Of a stretch of DNA of 64,000 nt, positions 25,530 to 33,567 are shown piece by piece. The translations under genes were made by a program, and so were the position numbers. Position 1 is the stretch's first letter; every line of letters starts with the position of its first letter. The notes under the pieces are model-generated. The model was not told the DNA's origin. It saw only the letters and a list, made by a program, of their open reading frames with translations, and ran no database searches. Source of the DNA: an uncultured Lachnospiraceae bacterium (GTDB taxonomy: Bacteria; Bacillota; Clostridia; Lachnospirales; Lachnospiraceae); NCBI GenBank assembly GCA_934351925.1, contig CAKRJT010000008.1, positions 1 through 64,000 of the forward strand, given 5' to 3'.

Positions 25530-26300
25530 CTAGTTCTTCATCGAAGATACAACATCTGATATCTTAGTCACAATATCCTCTATATCCTTATTGACTGATG
25601 AACTCTTCTCCGACAGCTTACCGACTTCATTCGCTACAACGGAAAAACCTGCTCCCATCTCTCCTGCCCTCGCAGCCTCTATGCTGGCATTAAGCGCTAG
25701 TATCTTCTGCTTGCTCTGAATGGAGCGCAGCTCACCTGTCTTTTTCTTAATCTCTTCAACAAGATGGTTAGCCTGATTTACCCCATCCGCAAGGCTTCCG
25801 ATAATATGTCCGTTTATCTTCTTTTCATACTCAGCATTGATAAAGTTGTTAAGCACCTGTCCTAAAAGCATGGCCGAAGCATTGATTGATTCCTCAGTAC
25901 GGACATTAACCTTCTTAAGCGCCTCTATGTACTTATCCTCATTGATTCCAAGCTCCCGCGCCACCTTACGGAACTTCTCCTCATCAGGATGCTCCGGGAG
26001 AACCTGCCCTCCGATAATCGAACCAACCTTCTGTCCCTCTACAACAAGGTCAATTCCGAAGTCGATGAGGCCTGCATGGCAGTGGTACACGCCCTTGCCC
26101 TCCCTGTCGCACTTCTCACATCTTCTGCAGCCTTCCTTGCTCCCTCTTGTGAGCTTAATACAGAAATCCGTAAAATTATAACATCCGGAAATATATTTGC
26201 CGTCTGCGCCGACCGCAACTGTAGCAAGTCCGGTTGCTTTCGCCCAGTTATTCATAATATCTTCAAACTTATCCATATCTGCAAATTCTTTAATCTCCAT
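25530..26300 (-). CDS. Soluble chemoreceptor-like protein with PocR sensor domain
   Basis: A 256-residue cytosolic protein without membrane segments. Residues 1-165 form a PocR-type ligand-binding domain with the Cys-rich core 'RGSKEGCRRCEKCDREGKG' and 'YHCHAGLIDFGIDLVV'. PocR domains are known or proposed to bind small hydrocarbon derivatives such as 1,2-propanediol or glycerol. Residues 185-256 hold a short methyl-accepting signalling segment ('KILALNASIEAARAGEMGAG'), much shorter than a full MCP hairpin. It lies just upstream of rhaD, whose product lactaldehyde can be reduced to 1,2-propanediol. Sensing that product is inference. Confidence 0.85.
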   Translation of the reverse strand: MEIKEFADMDKFEDIMNNWAKATGLATVAVGADGKYISGCYNFTDFCIKLTRGSKEGCRRCEKCDREGKGVYHCHAGLIDFGIDLVVEGQKVGSIIGGQVLPEHPDEEKFRKVARELGINEDKYIEALKKVNVRTEESINASAMLLGQVLNNFINAEYEKKINGHIIGSLADGVNQANHLVEEIKKKTGELRSIQSKQKILALNASIEAARAGEMGAGFSVVANEVGKLSEKSSSVNKDIEDIVTKISDVVSSMKN

Positions 26301-26349
26301 ACGCTGCCTCCTGTTCCTTTATTTTGAACATACTTTTTATTATTTTAGT

Positions 26350-26460
26350 AAAGCGGACATTCGCAATCCGCTTTCGCTACTTGCTCATGAACGCAGTCGC
26401 TTTGCTTATTCTGCGTTCAAGCTCAAATGCTTTAGCTATTTGATTGTACAATTATACCAT
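26350..26460 (-). promoter_or_regulatory. Promoter and structured leader of the PocR-receptor gene
   Basis: TATAAT (26451-26456, minus strand) is preceded by TGG, an extended -10; the -35 is weak. The leader of about 145 bases holds two hairpins: AAAGCGGA/TCCGCTTT (26350-26357, 26367-26374) and GAACGCAG/CTGCGTTC (26389-26396, 26411-26418). No known riboswitch was recognised. Confidence 0.5.
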
Positions 26461-26525
26461 ATTTTTTCGATAAATTAAATATTTTTATGTCATTTTTCCA
26501 TATTTCTTTTAAAAATACAATATAC

Positions 26526-26570
26526 AAAAAAAACACCCCGGAGGTATCCATTCCATATACCTCCGGGGTG
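26526..26570 (-). terminator. Strong intrinsic terminator of the small Cys-rich gene
   Basis: A perfect 14-bp GC-rich stem (26534-26547 / 26557-26570) followed on the minus strand by eight T (26526-26533). Confidence 0.92.
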
Positions 26571-26596
26571 GCTGTAGCACCGCTTTTGTTATTCAA

Positions 26597-26737
26597 TCAA
26601 TGGCTGCAATGTCCTTTGCATTTACTGCAATCGCCTCCACACACGATGGATCTGCCTGCCTTCTTATCCTTAACCATTCCGTAGATAATAAATCCAACAA
26701 CTGCAACAAGTATTGCCGCTACAATCACTGTTCCCAT
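26597..26737 (-). CDS. FeoB-associated Cys-rich membrane protein
   Basis: A 46-residue protein. An N-terminal hydrophobic helix (VIVAAILVAVVGFIIYGMV) is followed by a Lys-rich turn and a Cys tail 'CGGDCSKCKGHCSH'. This matches the FeoB-associated Cys-rich family, usually encoded beside the ferrous iron transporter FeoB. GGAGG lies nine bases before the ATG, and a very strong terminator follows 27 bases after the stop. No feoB is in the window, so this copy is an orphan. The tail could bind iron or another metal; this is not shown. Confidence 0.8.
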   Translation of the reverse strand: MGTVIVAAILVAVVGFIIYGMVKDKKAGRSIVCGGDCSKCKGHCSH

Positions 26738-26813
26738 AGCCTATTACCTCCATTTCGTATGTTAGTGTAATCTAACTTATTTCAAAAGTCAATAGTTTTT
26801 ACCGGGATATGTT

Positions 26814-26848
26814 AAAAAAAGTGCCATTGAACCGAAGTTCAATGGCAC
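26814..26848 (-). terminator. Terminator of the opp operon
   Basis: A perfect 12-bp stem (26821-26832 / 26837-26848) closed on the minus strand by a TTCG tetraloop and followed by seven T, right after the DUF3899 gene. Confidence 0.92.
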
Positions 26849-26856
26849 CTCTTAAG

Positions 26857-27276
26857 TCAGAATACCTGATAAAACAATATTATAAATATTATCGCAAATA
26901 CGGTATACACAGCACCGACAATAACCAACGGCATATAGGCTCTTGTCTTTTTGGCACGTTTCTTCTGGATGTACTCATAATAGCTTTCGTTATCCTCACT
27001 GTTAAGACGGGAACCCGGAATAAGTCTCCTGAGCAGTCCCTTCACCGCGAAGGAAATACCGTCCAGTGCTCCAAGACCCGCCACCCAGATTAAGGCTCCG
27101 AACATCATGAATGCGATACCCGGAATGGTAAAAGCGTCCGCTAACAGCCTGTACCTCTCAGCCGGCAATGTCACTGCATTAAATGACCTGAGTCCTAAAA
27201 AAACGAAGGAAATAAGCAGACCCACCGCAGCAATAATACTATATGAAATCACCTTATTTTTTGTCTCTTTTTTCAC
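26857..27276 (-). CDS. DUF3899-like membrane protein
   Basis: A 139-residue protein with four hydrophobic segments: two near the N-terminus ('YSIIAAVGLLISFVFLGL', 'FTIPGIAFMMFGALIWVAG'), and a charged 'YYEYIQKKRAKKTRAY' loop before the last. It resembles the DUF3899 family; function unknown. Translation starts with GTG and overlaps the oppF stop (GTGA), so it is the last, coupled gene of the opp operon. A role tied to the transporter is inference from position. Confidence 0.7.
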   Translation of the reverse strand: MKKETKNKVISYSIIAAVGLLISFVFLGLRSFNAVTLPAERYRLLADAFTIPGIAFMMFGALIWVAGLGALDGISFAVKGLLRRLIPGSRLNSEDNESYYEYIQKKRAKKTRAYMPLVIVGAVYTVFAIIFIILFYQVF

Positions 27277-28526
27277 TTACCAAGTTCCTCACGGTAACGA
27301 GCCTCCTCGGCATCGTTACAATATACAAAATGCCCCGGAACAACCTCACGCATTGATGGTTTGTCAACCGTATAGTCATGCTCTGCAATAGGGTTGTAGG
27401 TTATACGGACCCTGTTCTTCTCGGCATCCGGATCCGGAAGCGGAATAGCCGAAAGCAGTGAGCGGGTGTAAGGATGCAGCGGATGAGCAAATAACTCATC
27501 TGAGGAAGCCAGCTCTACCATATTACCAAAATACATTACACCGATTCTGTCGGAGAAATACTTAACAACCGACAAATCATGTGCGATGAATAATATTGTA
27601 AGACCAAGCTTCTCCCGCAGGTCATTTAAAAGGTTGATAACCTGTGCCTGAATGGATACGTCAAGTGCTGAGATAGGCTCATCCGCAATGAGCAGATCCG
27701 GTCTCATAATAACGGAACGTGCGATACCGATACGCTGACGCTGACCACCTGAGAACTCATGTGGGTAACGTCCCGCATGCTCTCTTACAAGTCCTACCAT
27801 CTCAAGTATCTCATAGACCTTCTCGTCAATGTACTCCTTGTCCCTTATTCCATTGATTACAAGTCCCTCAGCGATAATCTCGCGGACTGTCATACGCGGA
27901 TTAAGTGAGGCTATAGGGTCCTGGAAAATCATCTGTATCTTGGTTATAAGACGTGTATTCTTAGCTACTCTTAATTCATCCTTGTATTTTTTCTTTAATT
28001 CAGCTAATTTTGCGCTGTCATTTCCGGCCTCAGCCATAGCCTTCTTATATCTTTCATTTACCTCGGCTACAAGCTTCTTTGAGTATTCCTTGTCGCAGTT
28101 CTTATGGTCGAACACGGCGCTCTTTATCTGAGCCTTGTTCTCGGCTATTGTCTTGTCAAGCTCAGCCTTAATCTCAGCCTTCTTCCTGTTGTTAGCCTCG
28201 GCATTGGAAGGATTTTTCTTAGAGTCCTCGGCTAACTCCTTGAGCTCCTTCTTAGCCTCTGCCTTCGCATTCTCTATTGCGAGCTTATAGCTTCCTGTTC
28301 CGGCACAGATTCTCTGGTTCTCAAAATATATATTACCGCTTGTAATATCATATATCTTGATGATTGAACGTCCTGTCGTTGTCTTACCACAGCCTGACTC
28401 TCCAACAAGACCGAAAACCTCACCCTTCTTAATGTCAAAGCTTACGCCATCAACTGCCTTGGTAGGACCGAAATACTGACAAAGATTCTCGACACGAAGT
28501 AAAACCTCCTGATTCTTAGCTTCCAT
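27273..28526 (-). CDS. oppF: Oligopeptide ABC transporter ATPase OppF, with insertion
   Basis: A 417-residue ATPase that powers peptide uptake with OppD. Walker A 'GLVGESGCGKTTTGR' near residue 40, Q-loop 'MIFQDPIASLNPRMTV' near 200, signature 'FSGGQRQRIGIARSV' near 257, Walker B 'LLIADEPISALDV', and the C-terminal oligopeptide domain 'LFAHPLHPYTRSLLSAIPLPDP'. OppF is normally about 310-330 residues. Here an extra 110 or so Lys/Glu/Ala-rich residues (likely coiled coil) lie between Walker A and the Q-loop. Its start overlaps the oppD stop (TAATG), with GGAGG seven to eight bases upstream. Confidence 0.92.
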   Translation of the reverse strand: MEAKNQEVLLRVENLCQYFGPTKAVDGVSFDIKKGEVFGLVGESGCGKTTTGRSIIKIYDITSGNIYFENQRICAGTGSYKLAIENAKAEAKKELKELAEDSKKNPSNAEANNRKKAEIKAELDKTIAENKAQIKSAVFDHKNCDKEYSKKLVAEVNERYKKAMAEAGNDSAKLAELKKKYKDELRVAKNTRLITKIQMIFQDPIASLNPRMTVREIIAEGLVINGIRDKEYIDEKVYEILEMVGLVREHAGRYPHEFSGGQRQRIGIARSVIMRPDLLIADEPISALDVSIQAQVINLLNDLREKLGLTILFIAHDLSVVKYFSDRIGVMYFGNMVELASSDELFAHPLHPYTRSLLSAIPLPDPDAEKNRVRITYNPIAEHDYTVDKPSMREVVPGHFVYCNDAEEARYREELGK

Positions 28527-30694
28527 TAGATTTCACCTCCTGCGCTTTTCTGTTTCATTCTTGCAATACGATCCGTAATAATCTTAGGTATCTCAACCTT
28601 CGGTGCATTAGGATGAAGTAACCATGTAGCTGCCATATGTGTATCACTTACCTTAAACATAGGCGGCTGCTTCTCGAAATCGATCTTCATGGCATACTTA
28701 TTTCTGTCCGCAAATGCATCACCTACAGGTGGATAAATCATATTCGGCGGCGTACCCGGAATAGCATCGAGCTTATCGCTCGTATCAAGATCCGGCATTG
28801 AGGAGAGAAGAGCCCAGGTATACGGATGTCTCGGGTCATAGAAGATATCCTGCGCTGTTCCGTACTCAACTATCTTACCGGCATACATAACGGCAATCTC
28901 ATCAGCCATGTTGGCAACCACGCCAAGGTCATGTGTGATGAAGATAACCGAAAGGTTACGCTCAACCTTCAACTGGTTGATAAGCTCAAGTATCTGTGCC
29001 TGAATCGTAACGTCAAGTGCCGTTGTAGGCTCATCACAGATAAGAATATCAGGGTTTGCCGCAAGCGCTATCGCGATAACGATACGCTGTCTCATACCAC
29101 CTGAGAACTCGAACGGATACTGATTGTATCTGCGTCTCGGCTCATGGATACCAACCTCCTCCATAAGCTTGATTGCCTTCTCCTTCGCCATCGCCTTAGT
29201 TACCTTATATACAACCTGCGAAGCCTTAGTTTTGAAGAAATCAACTATCTCTATTCCTCTTGCCTCGACATCGAAGTTCTCTGCCGCTGCTATCTCTGCC
29301 TTATACTTGTCCTCAAGACGTGTAACCACATGAACGATATCTGCCTTCAACTCATCAAGGTCATAAACTGACTTCGGTACAACCTTCCAGTCCACGGTCT
29401 TGCCCTTTGCGATAAGCTTCTCTCTCTTGGCAGACTGCTTTGCATATCTTGCCTCCTCCTTCGGATTGGTCTTCTGGGCGGAGAAGTACTTATCAATAGC
29501 CTTATTAAGACTGCTTCTGAAGGTATATGCAACACTGTCCTTATTGATTTCAAGCTGGTCAATGGAAGCCGGAACCAAATCGGCAAGAGTCTTTGCATAG
29601 CTCTTAGCCTCAGCCTTTGTGAAGCTGCCCTCGTAGTACTTCTTAGCCTCCTCAAGCTTAGGAAGAAGCTTCTTCTTGTTCTCAAGTGCATTTTCAAACG
29701 AATAACGTATACCGTTATCCTCAAGCTCAAGGAAATGGTTCATGAAGTTATCATTGAGGAATGTAAGTGCCTCCTCATTGAGCTTCTCAACACCCTTTCC
29801 CTTGATGCTGCAATCCTTTCCCTTAAGCTTATAGTACCCTATTCTGAAGAAATTAGGTCTTGGCTGATTGATAATATCATCCATAAGCTTAGCTGTATCA
29901 TTTAACAGCTTTTCAAGAGAAGCTGACAGCTCGACATTCTCCTGTGCTTTCTTCGGATAGCTGTCCTTCTCCTTCTTATAATTATCAAGAAGCTCTGTAA
30001 GCCTTTCAGCATACGCATCCTCGATGAACTCATTCTGAACCTTCTGAAGCATCAGGACATAATCTGTAAGCTTCTCTCTTACATCAGGATTCTGCTTCTT
30101 CTCCACCATGAAAAGAAGATCCTCAACAGATGCCTTGATTTCCTCGGCATTTGCCATAGCATCATTGTATGGCATCTCAAGCTTTGTCGACAGAGTTGCA
30201 AAGCCGTCGAAGGTCTTTACCAGCTCTGTGATTTCTGCCTCTGAGCCCTGTCCCTGAGCCGCAATCATGTTGCTCTTCAATATTCTTAGAAGGGAATTGA
30301 ACTCATTTCTAGCTTCTTTTCTGTTCGCCTTATTCTTAAGAAGCATCGCCTCTGTAATCTGGCGTCCGATTTTTACAATTGGATTGAGGGAGGACAATGG
30401 ATCCTGGAAAATCATCGATATCTTATCACCTCTGATTTTGTACATCTCATCCTCTGTGATGGATAATAAATCCTTTCCATCGTACAGAATCTCTCCGCCC
30501 TCTATTATTGAGTTACCGGCAAGGATACCAAGGATTGCCTTTGATGTAACTGACTTACCTGAGCCGGACTCTCCAACGATTGCAAGTGTCTTACCTCTTT
30601 CAAGGTCAAACGAAATATCTCTAACAGCCTTAACGGTTCCTCCCTGTGTACGGAAGGAAACTTTCAGGTTCTTAACTTCTAATATCTTATCCAT
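28526..30694 (-). CDS. oppD: Oligopeptide ABC transporter ATPase OppD, with ~390-residue insertion
   Basis: A 722-residue ATPase, about twice the usual OppD length of 330-350. Walker A 'AIVGESGSGKSVTSKA' near residue 37, Q-loop 'MIFQDPLSSLNPIVKIG' near 94, signature 'FSGGMRQRIVIAIAL' near 528, Walker B 'ILICDEPTTALDV', H-loop 'FITHDLGVVANMAD', and the C-terminal 'YDPRHPYTWALLSSMPDLD'. All catalytic motifs are intact. The excess lies between the Q-loop and signature, where the helical domain is, and is Lys/Glu/Leu-rich and probably helical. The frame is uninterrupted and codon use is like that of its neighbours. Confidence 0.93.
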   Translation of the reverse strand: MDKILEVKNLKVSFRTQGGTVKAVRDISFDLERGKTLAIVGESGSGKSVTSKAILGILAGNSIIEGGEILYDGKDLLSITEDEMYKIRGDKISMIFQDPLSSLNPIVKIGRQITEAMLLKNKANRKEARNEFNSLLRILKSNMIAAQGQGSEAEITELVKTFDGFATLSTKLEMPYNDAMANAEEIKASVEDLLFMVEKKQNPDVREKLTDYVLMLQKVQNEFIEDAYAERLTELLDNYKKEKDSYPKKAQENVELSASLEKLLNDTAKLMDDIINQPRPNFFRIGYYKLKGKDCSIKGKGVEKLNEEALTFLNDNFMNHFLELEDNGIRYSFENALENKKKLLPKLEEAKKYYEGSFTKAEAKSYAKTLADLVPASIDQLEINKDSVAYTFRSSLNKAIDKYFSAQKTNPKEEARYAKQSAKREKLIAKGKTVDWKVVPKSVYDLDELKADIVHVVTRLEDKYKAEIAAAENFDVEARGIEIVDFFKTKASQVVYKVTKAMAKEKAIKLMEEVGIHEPRRRYNQYPFEFSGGMRQRIVIAIALAANPDILICDEPTTALDVTIQAQILELINQLKVERNLSVIFITHDLGVVANMADEIAVMYAGKIVEYGTAQDIFYDPRHPYTWALLSSMPDLDTSDKLDAIPGTPPNMIYPPVGDAFADRNKYAMKIDFEKQPPMFKVSDTHMAATWLLHPNAPKVEIPKIITDRIARMKQKSAGGEI

Positions 30695-30697
30695 ATA

Positions 30698-32284
30698 TTA
30701 TTCCTCCACACCACGCAGCGATGGATTGAACGCATCTCTTAATCCATTACCGAACAAGTTAAAGCATATCATAAGTAACGAAAGCACTAATGCAGGGCAT
30801 ATCATAAGATGAGGGTAGTTAGTCCAGATACCCTGTGCCTCAGCAAGAAGGTTACCAAGTGAAGTCGTAGAAGCTGTACTAAGCTTAACGATACCTAAGT
30901 AGCTCAACATACTCTCTGAGTTGATTACACTTGGAATTGACAGCGCCGCTGAGGTAACAATTGTTCCAAGTGAGTTAGGGAAAATATGCTTCCAGATAAG
31001 TCTTCTGTCCTTCGCACCAAGTGTCCTTGCAGCCATAACATACTCTGAATTCTTAAATCTGTAGAACTGTGTACGCACTCTTGATGCCGTACCGATCCAG
31101 CCTGTGAGCACATAGGCAAAGATAAGGCAGGCAACCGGTCCAAGCTTCGCAGCGAGGTGTAACTGGAACAGTGTGGCAACGATAATGAACGGAACACCGC
31201 TAAGTACATCGGTGACTCTCTCTAAGACGATATCAACTGTTCCGCCGTAGTAGCCCTCAATCGCACCATAGGCAGCACCGATTATGAAGTTGACTACCGA
31301 TACACATACAGCGACAAGCAGGCTCAGCTTGATACCATCTGCAAGCCTGAGTGCAAGGTCATAGCCCTGGCTGTCCGTTCCGAGAATATACTGAGGCACG
31401 AAGCCGTTCTTATACTGATAATAGTTATAGTACAGAACTCTTACCCTGTACTGGGCTGTATCATAGCTTCCACCGCCTGTGTACTCGTAATAAACCGGAT
31501 TTCCGTCAGCATCGCGGACATAGTTATCCTCAAGTACCATTCCCTCTCCATACTCGATAGTCTTGGCCTTTCCATTCTTATCAATATAGACAGGTGTGCC
31601 CTTCTTGGTCTTGTACCAGTAGTTGGCATCTAACGCGTCGAAGTTCCATTCGTTGTCCGCAATAAGAGGATATAATATCTGAATGCCTGTCTCCTCCTGA
31701 TATCTAAGGATATCCTTGTACTCGGACTGCTCAATGCTGTTGTACATAAAGCCTACCTCAAGATAAGTGTCGATATTGGCACCATAGACCTTCTTCTCCT
31801 TCTTGGCAGCATCGTAGGTTATCGAAGGTTCGCCTATTGAACCCTTGATAATCGGCTGATACTTGCTGGCAAGTCCTTCCTCAAGTGTGACATTGCCGTT
31901 TCCCTCATGGTCCTCTGCACCCATACCTATAGCTACAGCCTTGATAAGTCCCTTGTCTGAGAACTTACGCGCAACGGAACCATCTGCTATTCCGAACTTT
32001 GCAAGGAACTCATTCCTAGGTCCCTTCTTAGCATAATAAGCGTCCATGAATCTTGAGTCATAATTTCTTATAAACAGTGGGGTTATGAATGCAAAAAGTA
32101 CAATAAGCGCAATTATAACCGTTGCTATAACGCTGGCGCGGTTCTTCCTGAAACGAATCCATGCGTCCTTAAAGTAGCTGATAGGCTTATCCTCAAATTT
32201 CTTGTCGGATATTCTATCTCCATCATGAACAAATTCAAATTTCTCCAATGGGATGTTTTCATAGTTTAAATTGTTGTCCTGCAT
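30698..32284 (-). CDS. oppC: Oligopeptide ABC permease OppC, with extracellular insertion
   Basis: A 528-residue permease. One membrane segment at about residues 38-60 ('ASVIATVIIALIVLFAFITP') is followed by a soluble region of about 240 residues outside the membrane, ending at the family motif 'YILGTDSQGYDLALRLADG'. Five more membrane segments follow, with the EAA loop 'AARTLGAKDRRLIWKHIFPNSLG'. Standard OppC is about 300-340 residues with only a short first external loop, so roughly 200 residues are extra. The gene starts one base after the oppB stop. Confidence 0.92.
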   Translation of the reverse strand: MQDNNLNYENIPLEKFEFVHDGDRISDKKFEDKPISYFKDAWIRFRKNRASVIATVIIALIVLFAFITPLFIRNYDSRFMDAYYAKKGPRNEFLAKFGIADGSVARKFSDKGLIKAVAIGMGAEDHEGNGNVTLEEGLASKYQPIIKGSIGEPSITYDAAKKEKKVYGANIDTYLEVGFMYNSIEQSEYKDILRYQEETGIQILYPLIADNEWNFDALDANYWYKTKKGTPVYIDKNGKAKTIEYGEGMVLEDNYVRDADGNPVYYEYTGGGSYDTAQYRVRVLYYNYYQYKNGFVPQYILGTDSQGYDLALRLADGIKLSLLVAVCVSVVNFIIGAAYGAIEGYYGGTVDIVLERVTDVLSGVPFIIVATLFQLHLAAKLGPVACLIFAYVLTGWIGTASRVRTQFYRFKNSEYVMAARTLGAKDRRLIWKHIFPNSLGTIVTSAALSIPSVINSESMLSYLGIVKLSTASTTSLGNLLAEAQGIWTNYPHLMICPALVLSLLMICFNLFGNGLRDAFNPSLRGVEE

Positions 32285-32285
32285 A

Positions 32286-33284
32286 CTATTTCTCCCCCAT
32301 TCTTATTCTAGGATCAATAAAGCCGTAGCTTATATCTACAACGATGTTCGCTAAAAGACCTATAAATGTATAGAAAACACTGTCCATCATAAATACATCG
32401 TAGTCAAACAACGAAATAGACTTGATGTAAAGCTGTCCAACACCCGGAATTGAGAATATCTGCTCGATAATCATTGAACCTCCCATGATTCCGATAAAGC
32501 TGGAGATAATCATAGGAAGTATTGGTACCATCGCATTCTTCAGTGCATGTCTTACAGTCGCCTGTCCACGGGTAAGTCCCTTAGTACGCGCAAGAAGCAT
32601 ATAGTCCGATGTAAGCGTCTCGGTAAGCTCCGCTCTTGTAAATCTGCATAAGCCTGCAATCTCACCGAAGGAAAGTGCAAGAATAGGCGCAATCATACTG
32701 TGGAACATCTTGCCTGTGAGCCATGAACCTCCTGCATCGTTGATGGAATATACCATAAGCGGAAGCCATCCAAGCTTGAAATAAAATAAATACTGAACCA
32801 AGAATGCATATACATAGCTCGGCACAGAGATAAATACCATGACAAGTGTGCTTATCAATGAATCCTGCCACTTATTCTTCTTGATAGCGGCAAATATACC
32901 AAGTCCTATTCCCAGAGGAATTGAAAGTAAGAGTGAGTACAGGTTTACCAGTACTGTCGGTAAAAGTCTGCTTGTGAGCACATCCCATGCAGGCTGTCTG
33001 AACTGGATGTACCAGGACGTACCAAAATCCCACTTGGTGAAAATATTCTTCAGATATATACCATACTGAACCAGCAATGGCTTATTATATCCAAGTGCCT
33101 CCCATCTTTCCTGAATAGCAGCCGCCTGTACCTTATCCGTAGGCAGCTCCCTAGGAAGTAAACGTACTAACATGAAACAAATTGTGGAAATAATAAAGAA
33201 TGTAAAAAACATCAATACAATACGTTTTACAACGTATTTTCCCATTCCACTTCTTCGTCCTCCGGTCTTTTTAGCCTTTCCCAT
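32286..33284 (-). CDS. oppB: Oligopeptide ABC permease OppB
   Basis: A 332-residue permease of normal length. It opens with 'YVVKRIVLMFFTFFIIST' and the standard OppB first loop, has six membrane segments, the EAA loop 'ARTKGLTRGQATVRHALKNA', and ends 'YGFIDPRIRMGEK', the usual OppB finish. AAGGAG precedes the ATG. It is the only core subunit of this operon without a clear insertion. Confidence 0.94.
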   Translation of the reverse strand: MGKAKKTGGRRSGMGKYVVKRIVLMFFTFFIISTICFMLVRLLPRELPTDKVQAAAIQERWEALGYNKPLLVQYGIYLKNIFTKWDFGTSWYIQFRQPAWDVLTSRLLPTVLVNLYSLLLSIPLGIGLGIFAAIKKNKWQDSLISTLVMVFISVPSYVYAFLVQYLFYFKLGWLPLMVYSINDAGGSWLTGKMFHSMIAPILALSFGEIAGLCRFTRAELTETLTSDYMLLARTKGLTRGQATVRHALKNAMVPILPMIISSFIGIMGGSMIIEQIFSIPGVGQLYIKSISLFDYDVFMMDSVFYTFIGLLANIVVDISYGFIDPRIRMGEK

Positions 33285-33492
33285 TAGAGCTTTCTCCTTT
33301 TTATTACTTTATCCTTAACTTATATACTGGTTCTAAACAATGCATTTCTTTGTTTAGGTTCAGCTACACGAAATTATAATATATTTTTATTGTCACGGCA
33401 ATAAATAATATTGCAATTATTCTAAGTAATCCTTCGTAATTTTCCCTTAAGCGGTAACCAAACCAAAACAGAGAAAAACATAGTTATTGAAC

Positions 33493-33524
33493 AAAAACTG
33501 CGGAGAACTTCTGCTTCTCCGCAG
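33493..33524 (-). terminator. Partial terminator between oppA and oppB
   Basis: A perfect 10-bp stem (33498-33507 / 33515-33524) followed on the minus strand by TTTTTG. It lies 44 bases after oppA, so it likely makes oppA mRNA more abundant than the rest. The remaining gap holds one half-site (33447-33459) identical over 13 bases to the hairpin array arm at 8182-8194. Confidence 0.75.
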
Positions 33525-33567
33525 CCTGAGTTTTGTTCTGTATTAGTTAAAGTGACTTATTTGCGGC

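Noticed and set aside
28526..30694. OppD as two genes joined by an assembly error
   Set aside because: The frame is continuous, motif order is correct, the insert has composition like its neighbours, and OppF, OppC and OppA are enlarged too.
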